From: Periconia sp. R9002 | Taxonomy: Eukaryota > Ascomycota > Dothideomycetes > Pleosporales > Periconiaceae | Assembly: GCA_023627715.1 (NCBI GenBank) | Contig: JAMAHW010000019.1 | Coordinates: forward strand, 107,994-171,993 | Direction: 5' to 3' | DNA: 64,000 nucleotides | Shown: positions 32,538 to 43,191 of the stretch, one piece after another | Layout of the letters: each line of letters begins with the position of its first letter | Position numbering within the stretch: position 1 is the first letter of the stretch | Made by a program: the position numbers and the translations under genes | The notes under the pieces: generated by a model | What the model was told of the DNA's origin: nothing | Seen by the model: only the letters and a program-made list of their open reading frames with translations | Databases searched by the model: none

Positions 32538-33313
32538 CACTTGTGAAAGGCTCAAAGGAATCGACCATGTGGCGAATTGACATTTATTAGCATCATGTGC
32601 ATCAACCGATTGGATGGGACGATTGTAGGATGATACCTCACTCTCATCTGATGAAATCATGGTTTGATCTTGTACTTTTTATAATCCCCAGATACTGTAG
32701 TATCTATTTCAAAATAGCGTGGAGTTAGGGTTGGATTTCCTCTTTTTACACGGCGTCATGTACACGACTGGCGGGTTTTGTTTCGTTCTTTCTGGCCTTG
32801 CCTTGGCCCCCTTTTTCTTTTGCTGTATCCCCCGATATATACTTAAACATTGGTCCGTAGCTATGTGATCTGACTCGGTGACGGGCTCCGAGGGTTTTCA
32901 GACGATACATCAGTCAGTCGAAGGAATTTCGATACATCATAATGAAATGAATTGATAAAAAAGTTCCATTATTGCATTTCAATGCTTGTATCAATGCACA
33001 ACCAAACATCTGAAGTGGCTTTTGCTCTTCGTTTTGAAACCACTCCGTAAGAAAGACATTCCATGTAGAAAATTTACAAGCATGGAACGCAGACAACACA
33101 CACGACGAATAGAGAGGCACGAAGAACATAATGGATTTTTGGGGGTATCTCGTAATATCGTCAACTACGATGCTTGTCTCCCAATGACTTTCATCGCTAC
33201 ATCTTCTGACACCTGGTACAAGAGAAAGCATCTCACCAACCGTCATATGTCTTAAGCAATACAGGTGCCATATCCACGCCAATCACTGCATCAATGGGTC
33301 GTATGTCGAAGAC
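32538..33313. other. Intergenic, convergent 3' ends
   Basis: About 780 bases between converging genes. T-rich stretches, no supportable gene or repeat. Confidence 0.5.
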
Positions 33314-35729
33314 TTAAGAGCCTGATATGATCTTCCCAACGTATTTGAGCTCCCATTCTGCGGGATCAAGCCCTAAAAACTGCGCAGTGCTACGCTCAGC
33401 TAGTAGACCACTAGTGACAGCTATATTCTCGTACCAGTCACGAACTTTATCATCGACTTCGTGGTCCCACATAAGTAACATGCCATCAGTTTCCCGCGGG
33501 TGTGGTTTGGGTGGCACACTCCTCATTTTCAGCAGCATAAGAAGGATGTCACTGAACCTTTCGCCTTGCTGCGAGTAAAACGCAGGGTGTTTATCAAATG
33601 GCCATTTGGGATGATGGTGATAATGGGTAGCCAGTGGCTCGGCACTATCCATAGAGGGGGCCGCTTGTAGAGCTTGAGCAATGTCGCCCTCTGTCGAAGG
33701 TTGGGGGGTGTGGTGGAGGGGCTGAACATTCTCATCGCTGTGGTCATTTGTAGGCTGATCTTCCCAGCTGCGGAAAAGCCAGCACATGCGCTCCACGCAG
33801 GCTAACAGGATAACAGCGACGAGAAATGTTTCGAACGGGTTGGCTTGTTGTCGTTGGAGAAGACGGCGTTCAAGGTCGTTCATGACTACGCGTGATAAAT
33901 ACGATGAGCGTTTTTCGATAGCACCCATAAGTTGCATTTTTATGAGATCATAGGATGTTCTGTGATCAGAAAATGTGATGGGACTTCGGTTAATGGTTTC
34001 GAGGTCGGACGGTGTCATAATTGATGGCTCTGCATTCGGAGCTAGAGACGGGTTCGAGAAGAACAGCCATTCAATGTTTGGCGATGTGAGCATGCTGGTA
34101 AGGTTCCACATTTCCAGCACCTTCGTAAGCAAACCATCCTGACCTGGGGTATGTATCTTCATAGCAGCGCCAATTGTAGCTTTCATGAAATTTGAACTCT
34201 GTGATTCAGAGTATGAATTGCCAATCTTTTTCATGTACAGATCAAGTTTACCATTAATGTCATCGTCCCCATCAATGATCTCGAGCTCAGCTGAGAAATT
34301 GGAAGCAAGAATCACAGGATCGATCTCGGAGCCTTGGGCGTGCGATTGGCATCTTAATGGCGTGAAGGTAGCGTAGACTCCTGATTCAGGATAATGTGTA
34401 GCTTCTATCCTCCCTGGTACCTGGTCAAGCCGTATCTGGTTTTTTGCTTGGCTGACCGCATGAAAAGCCAAGACGCCATGCAAACCTACTGAATACAGAT
34501 TGAACTCTTCAGCGATCCTTGTTCGTATACATGGCTGTTTCCAAAGCCTTGCACTTTCCACACTTTGACAAGTGTTACATGGGTTGTCTCCCGAACAAGG
34601 TTTCTTCAACATGCGGCAACGAATGCAAGCTCCACGCTTTCGAACCTCTTGGACCTCCTTACGCCGCGAGTCGGAGAATCGTCCACGCACCTTCGGCTTT
34701 GAAGGTTTTTGGTTTACACTAAAATCAGTTGTAAAGTGTGTCTGTGTATGCGGGTTCATCGCAATCGGGCGTGGAAGAGGGGAAGATTTTGTGTTCACAT
34801 CATTATGTATAGCATGGCTATTGTCTTTCTGCTCATGATCTGGAAGGAGCGGATCAATCGAAGTTGGCCAATGGCGGACTTGGGCATGAAAAAATTTGTC
34901 GGACATGCTTGCAGGTGCGGACATATTGAGCTCTGGTTCCATGGGAAGACCACTGTGAGTCAGAGGCATCAGCTCGTTGGCAGCTGATGCTGCCATGACC
35001 AACGATGGCACCATTTGCGACATGGAGCTTACAGGACCCATAGGCAAACCCCCCATATGTTGTGGATCTGTAGGAGAATGTTGCAAAGATCCATTAAATT
35101 GGTATATCGAGGGCAGCGCCGGTACATTGGGTACATCTAAGCTCTGTGGAAGGACATTGGCATCTTCATCCGGTCTGTCATCGACTAAAAATTCGAAATC
35201 ATGGTTTGTCCCCTCATGGATGAGCGGCTGAATTTGCAGCTTTTGCTGCTGCTGCTGCTGCTGTCCTTGTCTGGCTGGGGCACGCTTGTCGGATAGATCA
35301 AGGTGCCGACGAGACACCTCGGCGAGGGTCTCCAGGGCAGAAAGACCTTGTTTGGATGGCGCAAAGGGTAGGTTCATGGGCTGGCCATTGTGAGCCGGGT
35401 GATTGGGGGGGAGGGTAAGGTCTGGCAGAGGAAGGTCGGGGAAATCATGTTGCTGTAGCAAAGCGCGCTGGCGGTCGCGGAGCGGGAGGGCGGGACATTT
35501 TTTGATCAAGTGGTTGTAAAGGCTGTCTGATCGTCCTTTGGGGAACTTGAAAGGGTCGAGTCAGTTGTGCGGCGGGGGGTGGAACGAAGGAGAGAATGAT
35601 TGAACGAATGGACCAACTCACTTTTTCGCCGCAAGATTTGCAGGTGTGCTGGTATCGATTGCTGGCATCTTCGAGCTTGGGGCCGCGCGAGAAGTACTCT
35701 AGGATGAGAGGGTTGGGGCGACGGCCCAT
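33314..35729 (-). CDS. Transcription factor with N-terminal BED-like finger and internal Zn2Cys6-like cluster
   Basis: Model: complement(join(33314..35545,35622..35729)), 779 residues, one 76-nt intron in phase 0. The N-terminus (PLILEYFSRG, YQHTCKSCGEKFPKGRSD, then HLIKKC) has the Cys-Cys...His...Cys layout of a BED-type finger; the intron splits it. A Gln run (QGQQQQQQQ) follows at about 108. Around residue 315 lies GACIRCRMLKKPCSGDNPCNTC, with the first five cysteines of a fungal binuclear cluster (C-x2-C-x6-C-x5-C-x2-C) and a sixth 12 residues on (KQPC), longer than usual. The C-terminal half is helical regulator-like. Target genes unknown. The two-finger combination is what stands out. 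Confidence 0.75.
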
Positions 35730-36126
35730 GATCTGTGACACTCCTCAGGCAGCTCTTCGAGCTATTATTGGGGGGATGGATGTGTGGATTTTTCTGGAGA
35801 GGGGCAGGCGGTGATGGATGGCAGAAACACGACAGCCGGCAGGCAGCGGTAGCGGTAGCGGTAGCGACAGCGGGAAGGGAACAGGTCCGCCTCCGACACT
35901 AGGCCTAATCGGCTCACCCACCAACACTACTTTGGCCTGCACATCACGAGAGAATTCCATGATACGTTCAAGTACTTACTTACTCAGACTTCTACCGCGT
36001 ACTATATGGCTACCTAGCTACATGTAGCTGGATGCACTTTCTACCCCGGGCTGCACCGCGTCGCTGGAGGTTATAAACGTGCACTCCCCGCCACCACCTC
36101 CCAATCCAGTGCCCTCCATCTCCATC
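35730..36126. promoter_or_regulatory. Divergent promoter, BED/Zn2Cys6 factor / MpaB-like gene
   Basis: About 400 bases. Contains a hexanucleotide repeat (GGTAGC, about four units, near 35844-35870) and CTACCTAGCTACATGTAGCT around 36009-36028. Confidence 0.5.
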
Positions 36127-37588
36127 ATGGAGTACCTGAGCCATCACTTGCCAGCCCCTCCGTACTCTACAACCGCCAAAAGTCTTGCCATCTTTGCCGG
36201 CTATGTAGTCCTGTGTCGTGCCCTCCGCTACTTGCGCCGCAATCGCAGCCATGCCCAGTATCCCTACAAGACTCGTCAAGACTTCTCCAAGATGACAGCC
36301 GAGGATGCTTACCAAATCGTCAAATACTGCATGTCTTTGGAGTTCCCATACGTCTCCACCAAATCCCTCGAGTTTGCTCTATTCAGGTACCATTCATCTG
36401 AGATCATCATATGTAGCATCACCAAAAGCCATGATGGCTGACCATCCTCTTCAGGACATACGGCATCCCCACCATCTCCAAGCTTCTCTGTCAGACCCAA
36501 CAACTTTCCGAGGAAAAGTATGCCGCAAGGCGCTACGCCGACACTAATATTCTTATCGGAGAATTTCTGTCTCACGGACCAACGTCAGACAGAGCCAACG
36601 CCGCCATTTCTCGTATGAACTACATCCATGGCAGGTATCAAAAGGCTGGTAAAATCAGCAATGACGATCTGCTGTACACGCTTGCCCTTTTCGTCTTGGA
36701 GGTGGAGAGGTGGATTCGTCTGTATGAATGGAGACCGCTGACACCCATGGAGGTCTGCGCCTTGTATGTATTCATTCCTTTCCATCTTCAACTTCAATCA
36801 TCGGTTCCATATTCAAAGCACCTTTGCCCATTCTAAATTACATTGTAGTGGAACCCACTGGAAGTCCGTTGGCGATGCCATGGGCATTAGCTATGACGAC
36901 CTGGCCCATGGCCCTAACTCCTTCAAGGACGGCTACGAATTTTACGAAGATATCCGAGAATGGTCCGAGGCCTATGAGGAAAAGCACATGGTATCTGATA
37001 GTTACAATCACAAACTTGCCGAAGAAACAACAAGAATCCTCTTGGTCAATGTCCCCAGCGTCGCCATTCCATACCTCAAACCGGCCGTTACCACGTTGAT
37101 GGACGACAGGCTGCGGGTAGCTATGATGTACGAAAAGCCACACCCCATCTATCCACGCATTTTATTCTCCTTCCTCAAGTTACGGAAACTGTTCATCAAA
37201 TACTTTATGCTGCCTCGGCCTTATTATTTTCGCTCTTCTTACTTGTCCGATGACCCGGATCCCAAGACTGGACGATATTACCGTTTGCTGTATCAATCTG
37301 AGCCATGGTAAGTCGAATATCGGTCAACATGCATACATGTCCGTTCTAACACGTACAAGGTACGTCAAACCAACACTTTGGGCTCGTATGGAGCCATTAT
37401 CGTGGTTCCGTTGGATCACGGGTCGTGCTTACCCTGACGGGAAACGATACAAACCTGAGGGATATACTCTCTTTGAGGTTGGGCCAGCCAACTTGGAGGA
37501 TAAGGGACAGGACGAGTGTGCTGAGACTTTCGAGCGGTTGATGAATAGTTCGCGCGGTGCATGTCCCTTTGCGCATGGGAAAGCCTAG
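36127..37588 (+). CDS. MpaB-like (DUF2236) membrane-anchored oxygenase
   Basis: Model: join(36127..36386,36455..36763,36849..37307,37360..37588), 418 residues, introns 68, 85 and 52 nt. A hydrophobic N-terminal segment (AKSLAIFAGYVVLCRALRYL) followed by Arg-rich residues looks like an ER anchor. The core has ISRMNYIHGRYQKAG, LYTLALFVLEVERWIRLYEW and HWKSVGDAMGI, the pattern of the MpaB/latex-clearing-protein family. MpaB of Penicillium performs oxidative cleavage of a prenyl side chain in mycophenolic acid synthesis; most fungal relatives have no known substrate. No biosynthetic genes lie nearby, so a cluster role is not supported. Ends CPFAHGKA. Confidence 0.8.
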
Positions 37589-38019
37589 CAGATCAGAATG
37601 GACGGTTGTATCATGCATCTTCTGGTCTTTGCAGAAGCACTTGAGAGTACAGAAGGTCTTGGCATGACGAATGAGGGTTGGCAACCTGCATGTATTTCCT
37701 TGTAATCACTTTTTTTAGTGAGATTGCTTGTGAGATACCACCGATCAACTTTTGTTCCACTTGAGAAAGTTGGACTTGATCAGGTTAGGGATCAGTCACT
37801 CATTAATCATGTAATTTAGAGACTAAAGAAGTAGGATGAGGTTCTAATCATATATCGTAGCTGTCGCCTATAGCTGCAATCCTCCCTCGGAACCAATCAA
37901 ATTGCTACTAGGATCTCCTTGTTGAGGATGGTAGATGATCCTGAGCGTTCTTTTCTCAATGGCAGGCAAAAGTCTGGTCTGGTCGTTGCCAGCTCTTCCA
38001 TAACGCCCATGTGAAAGAA
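37589..38019. other. Intergenic, convergent 3' ends
   Basis: About 430 bases between converging genes; nothing supportable beyond 3' UTRs. Confidence 0.5.
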
Positions 38020-38820
38020 TTATGCGACCTCCTCAATCTTCTTGGAGCCCGAAGCTTCCGACTTGTCATCACCTTCCAGCGGCGGCATGTCCTCATCGTC
38101 GTCTTCCTCATCGCTCTCCTCGCCCTCGCCGCCGAGATCGCCCATGTCAGGTAGTCCGCCAGCACCTTGAGCCGCACCCAATTTGGAGAAGTCAATACCG
38201 CCGAAGCCACCATCGCCTCCAGCGCCCATGGGGTTCATCTTGGACATGTAGTCCTCGTCATCGGGAGCCTCGTCTTGCTCGTCCTCATCCACCCACTACA
38301 CAGTTGTTAACTACGTGCTTAAACGTGCCGAAGTAGGTATGGCCGATTGCCTCCTTTGCATAGCTTACCTTGTCGAAATTTGTCTTCAAGAAGTGCATCT
38401 TCTTGTTATCCTTGAGCAAGCGTGGCCAGTACTCCTCTTTGAGTTCCTTCTTGCGCAGGACCAGCTCAATGTCGCGGCCCGTGTGATGGATCTTGGATTC
38501 CTTGGGATCGATCTCGGCAAAGAACTCCAGATCCACTGCATATGTGACTTTCTTGGATGTTGAGGTGCCCTTGAAGCTGAGTTTGGTCTCTGTCAAATCC
38601 AGTGTTTTCTCGGTCTCAGGAACGTCGGTGGCGACAATGGTGAGAAAGATGTAGTTTTTCTCGGGCTCCGAACTCGACGAGCGTTGCGCCCAGGTGACTG
38701 TTGATAGTTAGCTACAGGCAGGGCAATGCGCTTCCGTCTGGGACGGCAGCAGAGTAGATGCTTTGGAAGCTCTGAGTTGGGTGGGGGCCGAGGCGTACCT
38801 TCTGGAGTGACGGTGGACAT
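38020..38820 (-). CDS. SBA1: Hsp90 co-chaperone p23 / SBA1
   Basis: Model: complement(join(38020..38295,38369..38697,38799..38820)), 208 residues; exon 1 is 22 nt. The CS domain reads VTWAQRSSSSEPEKNYIFLT at the start, then IELVLRKKELKEEYWPRLLK and the p23 signature around FLKTNFDKWVDEDEQDE, whose Trp-Val-Asp-Glu spans the last exon join. The tail has DYMSKMNPMG and a Gly-rich then acidic end, typical of p23. It binds ATP-bound Hsp90 and slows its cycle. All phases agree. Confidence 0.93.
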
Positions 38821-39576
38821 GGTGAAGTAGAGGGAAGCGAGATTGTGTATGAAGTTGAAGAAAGGAAGAGTGTGGGTATAAAGTAGTCAAAAAACAGATG
38901 ACCAAAGCTTGCGTGGTAAGTGAAGATTGTGGTTTACAAGGTGAGAGAAGGTGAAGAAATGGGGAGCACACTAGCGTGACGAGGCGGTGGAAGCGAATAG
39001 AAGGTGTATGGAAACTACGACATTGATCTTCCAGCCCCGCCGCCAGCAAACCACGCTTCACTCAACGCTGCAGCCTTTGAAGAGAGAGAGACAGACACAG
39101 AGAGAGAGAGAGAGAAGCGCATGCCATGCGTGCATCATGTATGTTCATTGCATTGATTTGGGCTCTAGACGCTGAATATTCGCGCCCATACCTACCGAGA
39201 TACCTATAGGTACTTCGCGGGTAGAGAACCCCGCGTGTCACAGGCCGCCCGCTGCTGGTCGAGCAAGAAGGCCCGCGCACGTGGGGAAGGGGACGACGGC
39301 GCTTCCAAGGCACCGCAGCACCTGCTCCTCGCCTTCTTACGCGCACCGCCTTGCATTGCATCTACTGCCGTCGTACACGCCGCCGTCTGAGTACAGTCTC
39401 ATTCCAGTTTGCTGAGAGAAATTCCGCTACTAGAGAGGCCAATAGTTGTCGCATTCTCGGCCTCTTTGCCGCGCCACCTGGCCAGCACCATCACCATCAT
39501 CACCACCACCAGCCTCGCCTTCCAGCCATTACCAGCATCCTCCTGGTGGATATACGGGGAACGCTTTGCTTCCACC
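38821..39576. promoter_or_regulatory. Divergent promoter, p23 / VPS24
   Basis: About 755 bases. Contains a GA/CA microsatellite at about 39080-39117 and TACCTATAGGTA near 39201-39212. No gene supported. Confidence 0.5.
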
Positions 39577-40317
39577 ATGGAAACTATTCGCGGGCTGCTT
39601 TGGAAGCCGACACCCGAGGAGCAGGTGCGTACATGTGCCTTGGTTCCGCAGCCCAGGTAGTTCTAACCAACCCTCAAACAGAAGCGCAAATGCAACGCCC
39701 TCGTCCGTCAAAATGTGCGTAAGCTGGACCGCGACATCCAACAGCTCAAGCAAACGGAACAGAAAACAAAGAACTTTATCCTCCAATCCTCAAAGCGCGC
39801 GCAGCGCAATCCCTCCCAGGCGAAACAGGCCAACCAAGACGTGCGCATCTTTGCCCGAGAGCTCATACGCGTGCGGAAGCAAAGTGGGAGGCTGAATACT
39901 AGCAAAGCGCAGCTTCAGAGTGTGCAGATGCAGGTCAACGAGGCCTTTTCGGTGCGTAAGATTGAGGGCAGCATACGAGCCTCCACGGGCATTATGAAAG
40001 ATGTCAATGCTCTTGTGCGGCTCCCAGAGCTCATGGGCACTATGCGAGATCTTTCTTCGGAACTCATGAAAGCGGGAATCATCGAAGAGATGGTAGACGA
40101 AACGTTGCCGGACAATGAGATGATGGAAGGAGAAGACAGCGAGGCTGAAGAGGAAGTGGACCAGGTTCTCTCGGAGATTTTGAAAGACAGGTTACCGGCT
40201 GGCAAAACACAAGAAGATGCCCTCCCTGCTGCTCCCGTGGAAGTCGAGCCTGAAGAGGAGGATCAAGAAGAAATGCTAGCACAGATGCGTGGGCGTTTGG
40301 AAGCACTTAAGAGCTGA
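39577..40317 (+). CDS. VPS24: ESCRT-III subunit VPS24/CHMP3
   Basis: Model: join(39577..39624,39682..40317), 227 residues, one 57-nt intron after residue 16. Typical Snf7-family layout: basic N-terminal helices (KRKCNALVRQNVRKLDRDIQ, then QANQDVRIFARELIRVRKQS) and an acidic C-terminal half ending in a MIT-interacting motif-like helix (EEMLAQMRGRLEALKS). The start METIRGLLWKPTPEEQ is diagnostic for Vps24. Works in multivesicular-body sorting and membrane scission with Vps2, Snf7 and Vps4. Convergent with the TPR gene, 143 bp away. Confidence 0.93.
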
Positions 40318-40460
40318 AGACAAGTTTGGAACATTAGAGCGCTGGCATTTCATTTGAAATAAGCATGACGGATCATTCTTCGGTTATACGTTCCATGCGA
40401 TGCTTTCTTCTGTTTTGAATCTAGGTTGTGCACGCTGAATATTATACCGAGACCACGAGC

Positions 40461-41237
40461 CTAGTTCTGGCCTTGGTTGAAGTTCATGCTGTATCCGCCT
40501 GATTTCTCGTCTTTGGTGAATTGGAAGTTGTCCGTGCTAAGCCCAAATGGCTTCAATATGCCATTCCCCAGCTGTTTCAGCTTGCCCATCATCTCTGCTA
40601 CCTCATGGTTCTTCGCATCATCGATTCTGTGAGGCAGCTCCCTGAGCGCTGCCTGTACTGCTTTCTCATCCAGACTAGACAAGTGGTGCGGTGGTTTCTG
40701 AAGTGCTTGGTAATCCTCTAACGAGCCTTGAAGAGACGACCAATCACCTACCTCCCTCCTGGCTTTCGCTCTGCGGAGAAGAGCCTTTGTCCGTAGCCTA
40801 TGCACATCGTTGACCGTCTTCCCCGTCCTGCCAAGGGCAGCCATCCTGACTTCTGTTGCATCGTCGACTTCTTCTACCGCATCGCCCGTCCCCGTTTGGC
40901 TCATGGCTGACATGGTTGGTGGATCAACCCGGTCTAAAGCCTCCAGCGCCTCCGTGGCAGATTTGACTGCATCTTTCCATTCCTCCAATTTCAAGTGGCA
41001 TGCTGTGATGTTGGATCTCAAAACGGCCACATCATACTCCAAGTAGGTAGGGCACGAGGCAAGTGCCTTCTCATAGCCTTGTATCGCTGATGAATAATTC
41101 CCAGAGGTGAAGGCTTTGTTGGCGTGCGATTTCTCCGTGGTGGATTCGGAGAGAAGTTGCGCTTCTTCTTCCCGGGTGAAGATTTCAGGGGTAGGCTGTG
41201 TTTCTTTTGGCTTGGAGATGGCGTCGGTTTGCGCCAT
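40461..41237 (-). CDS. TPR protein, TTC1-like
   Basis: Single exon, 258 residues. TPR units: KSHANKAFTSGNYSSAIQGY, VLRSNITACHLKLEEWKDAV, and a third around LLRRAKARREVGDWSSLQGS. The C-terminus (MMGKLKQLGNGILKPFGLST, then NFQFTKDEKSGGYSMNF) matches the end of human TTC1 closely, including KPFGLS and the SYSxNF-type finish. TTC1 is an Hsp-binding TPR co-chaperone-like protein; the fungal role is not well known. An inserted Thr/Glu-rich loop lies between TPR2 and TPR3. Confidence 0.85.
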   Translation of the reverse strand: MAQTDAISKPKETQPTPEIFTREEEAQLLSESTTEKSHANKAFTSGNYSSAIQGYEKALASCPTYLEYDVAVLRSNITACHLKLEEWKDAVKSATEALEALDRVDPPTMSAMSQTGTGDAVEEVDDATEVRMAALGRTGKTVNDVHRLRTKALLRRAKARREVGDWSSLQGSLEDYQALQKPPHHLSSLDEKAVQAALRELPHRIDDAKNHEVAEMMGKLKQLGNGILKPFGLSTDNFQFTKDEKSGGYSMNFNQGQN

Positions 41238-41544
41238 GGTGGAGAAGATGGCGTTGGCAGGAATGTAAGGTCGAATTAACGTGTTGGCGACGGTGGGTAT
41301 AATTTCTAGGGTTGAAGTGACGTCTATTGCCGCAGCTAATACATACTAGGGAAGGCGCAGGAACCATTGGCAAGTAGTCTGTAGCAACACGCGGGGTAAC
41401 TCACCTTTTTTTGGAGTACATGAAGGTAGTACATACAGGACCCTGGACAACATTAGCACAAGAATCGGACGCAGAAAGCATTACTGCTCACTATTTGCGA
41501 ACACATCGGGCTGCATCTCTCGAAGAATATACATACTGTTAGAA
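41238..41544. promoter_or_regulatory. Divergent promoter, TTC1-like / HAD phosphatase
   Basis: 307 bases between two divergent starts; no specific motif recognised. Confidence 0.45.
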
Positions 41545-42468
41545 ATGGAGACCAAGAAGTATGGCGTTCTATATCATGACAAAGTCTCGCCTGCTAACAT
41601 CCACAGTGCCCCTCCTCCCCCACCTATTCGCGCAGCACTGTTTGACATGGACGGTCTGTTGATAGACAGTGAGGACTACTACAGCATCTGCACAAACACA
41701 ATTCTCGAACGTTATGGCCGACCACCGCTACCATGGAGCATAAAAGCGCAAATGCAAGGCCGTCCCGGCCCCCAATCTGCTCAGATCTTCCAAGCATGGG
41801 CGGACCTACCGATTTCCTTTGACCAGTTCATGAAAGAACAGACACAATTGCAAGAAGAGCTTTTCCCAAAAACTCAGCCTCTACCTGGCGTAATCAAGCT
41901 GTTGGAAGGTCTCAGGGAGCGGGGCGTTCTCATGGCGTTGGCGACGAGCAGCCACAAAGTGAATTTTAAACTCAAGAGCTCACATCTGTCCCATCTTTTT
42001 GATGAGTACTTCAAAGACGAGCATAAAGTTTTGGGGGACGACCCTCGTATACCCGTAGGCCGTGGGAAACCAGCGCCCGATATTTACTCTCTTGCACTGA
42101 GCACGCTGAACAAGACCCTGGAGACACAAGGAGAGACACCTATTCGACCAGAAGAGTGCCTAGTCTTCGAGGACAGCGTCCCTGGTGTGGAGTCGGGTAG
42201 GCGAGCCGGTATGCAGGTTGTGTGGGTCCCGTACGAGGGACTTTTGAAGGAATACACGGGTAGAGAAAAGGAAGTATTGGCCGGCCTAACCGGGGAGCAC
42301 AAGGAGGACGAAGAAAAACAGCTGGAGCGTACTGAAGCGGATGTTTTGGCAGGTAAAAGGACAGTTGGTATGCCGGGTGAGATCGACGACGGGTGGGCTA
42401 TCTTGGTGAATTCGTTGGAAGATTTTCCGTATGACAGGTTTGGCATCAAGAGCCCTGCTCAAAACTAG
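41545..42468 (+). CDS. HAD-superfamily phosphatase (HDHD1/pseudouridine-5'-phosphatase-like)
   Basis: HAD motif I FDMDGLLIDSE supplies the nucleophile and acid Asp; motif II is LATSSHK; motif III/IV are GRGKPAPDIY and CLVFEDSVPGVESG with the metal-binding Glu-Asp. The C1 cap between motifs I and II places it in the beta-phosphoglucomutase-like group near HDHD1 (pseudouridine-5'-phosphatase). Substrate not proven. Bases 41559-41606 look like a 48-nt intron (GTATGG...TGCTAACATCCACAG); removing it keeps phase and gives METKNAPPPPPIRAALFDMD, 291 residues; retained, 307. I prefer the spliced form, join(41545..41558,41607..42468). A charged insert (HKEDEEKQLER) sits near the end. Confidence 0.85.
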   Translation: METKKYGVLYHDKVSPANIHSAPPPPPIRAALFDMDGLLIDSEDYYSICTNTILERYGRPPLPWSIKAQMQGRPGPQSAQIFQAWADLPISFDQFMKEQTQLQEELFPKTQPLPGVIKLLEGLRERGVLMALATSSHKVNFKLKSSHLSHLFDEYFKDEHKVLGDDPRIPVGRGKPAPDIYSLALSTLNKTLETQGETPIRPEECLVFEDSVPGVESGRRAGMQVVWVPYEGLLKEYTGREKEVLAGLTGEHKEDEEKQLERTEADVLAGKRTVGMPGEIDDGWAILVNSLEDFPYDRFGIKSPAQN

Positions 42469-42937
42469 GACCTGATCAAAAAGGGCATAGTTATGGAGAT
42501 GTGCTACTTTATACCTAATATTATAGACTTCGTCGATGGTGATTCTTCAACAGTAAACACCATCTGCATCAATGATATCAAATAAAAGAGAGTGAAAATA
42601 ACTGAACATCTTTTGTTCATCAATAGTGAGGTTGAGCAGGTGTGTCAACTCAACCCGGTCAATCACGAAAGTGAAGGAGAGGTTGGATAAGCCAATCAGA
42701 ATGGACCTGTTAGTTAGCGTCCACTAACCTGGACTTTTGCACCCCACATTCCAATCGTCTCGTACCCAGAATCTCGCCCTCGTGCATCTTATGACTCCCA
42801 ATGGTATTCCCAACCGATGACAATATATTACAACGCGGGCTGAACACGCCTACTCCTGACTAACATACTGCATTTGGTCGAGGCTCTTCCATCGGTTCGT
42901 ACATGCATACTTGCTGCATCCTTCCTCATCCAACAAC
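42469..42937. other. Intergenic
   Basis: About 470 bases between two co-directional genes: 3' UTR, then the TRM11 promoter. No motif assigned. Confidence 0.5.
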
Positions 42938-43148
42938 ATGCCCGAATATCTCGTCAGGCTTGTACAAGTGCATGAGAGCTTCCGTAAAGCGGAGCTTGAA
43001 GCACTTGCTGAATTAGCTGGAGTCGATATTAATTTTGTGCATTATCTTGAGGATGTAAGTTATCCTTCTCGTCGTGGTTTTCTTGTTCCCGCGATTTGAA
43101 CAACGTCGATCAAATGTCCATACCGTACAAAAATGGTTGACAGTGTAC

Positions 43149-43191
<43 letters not shown>

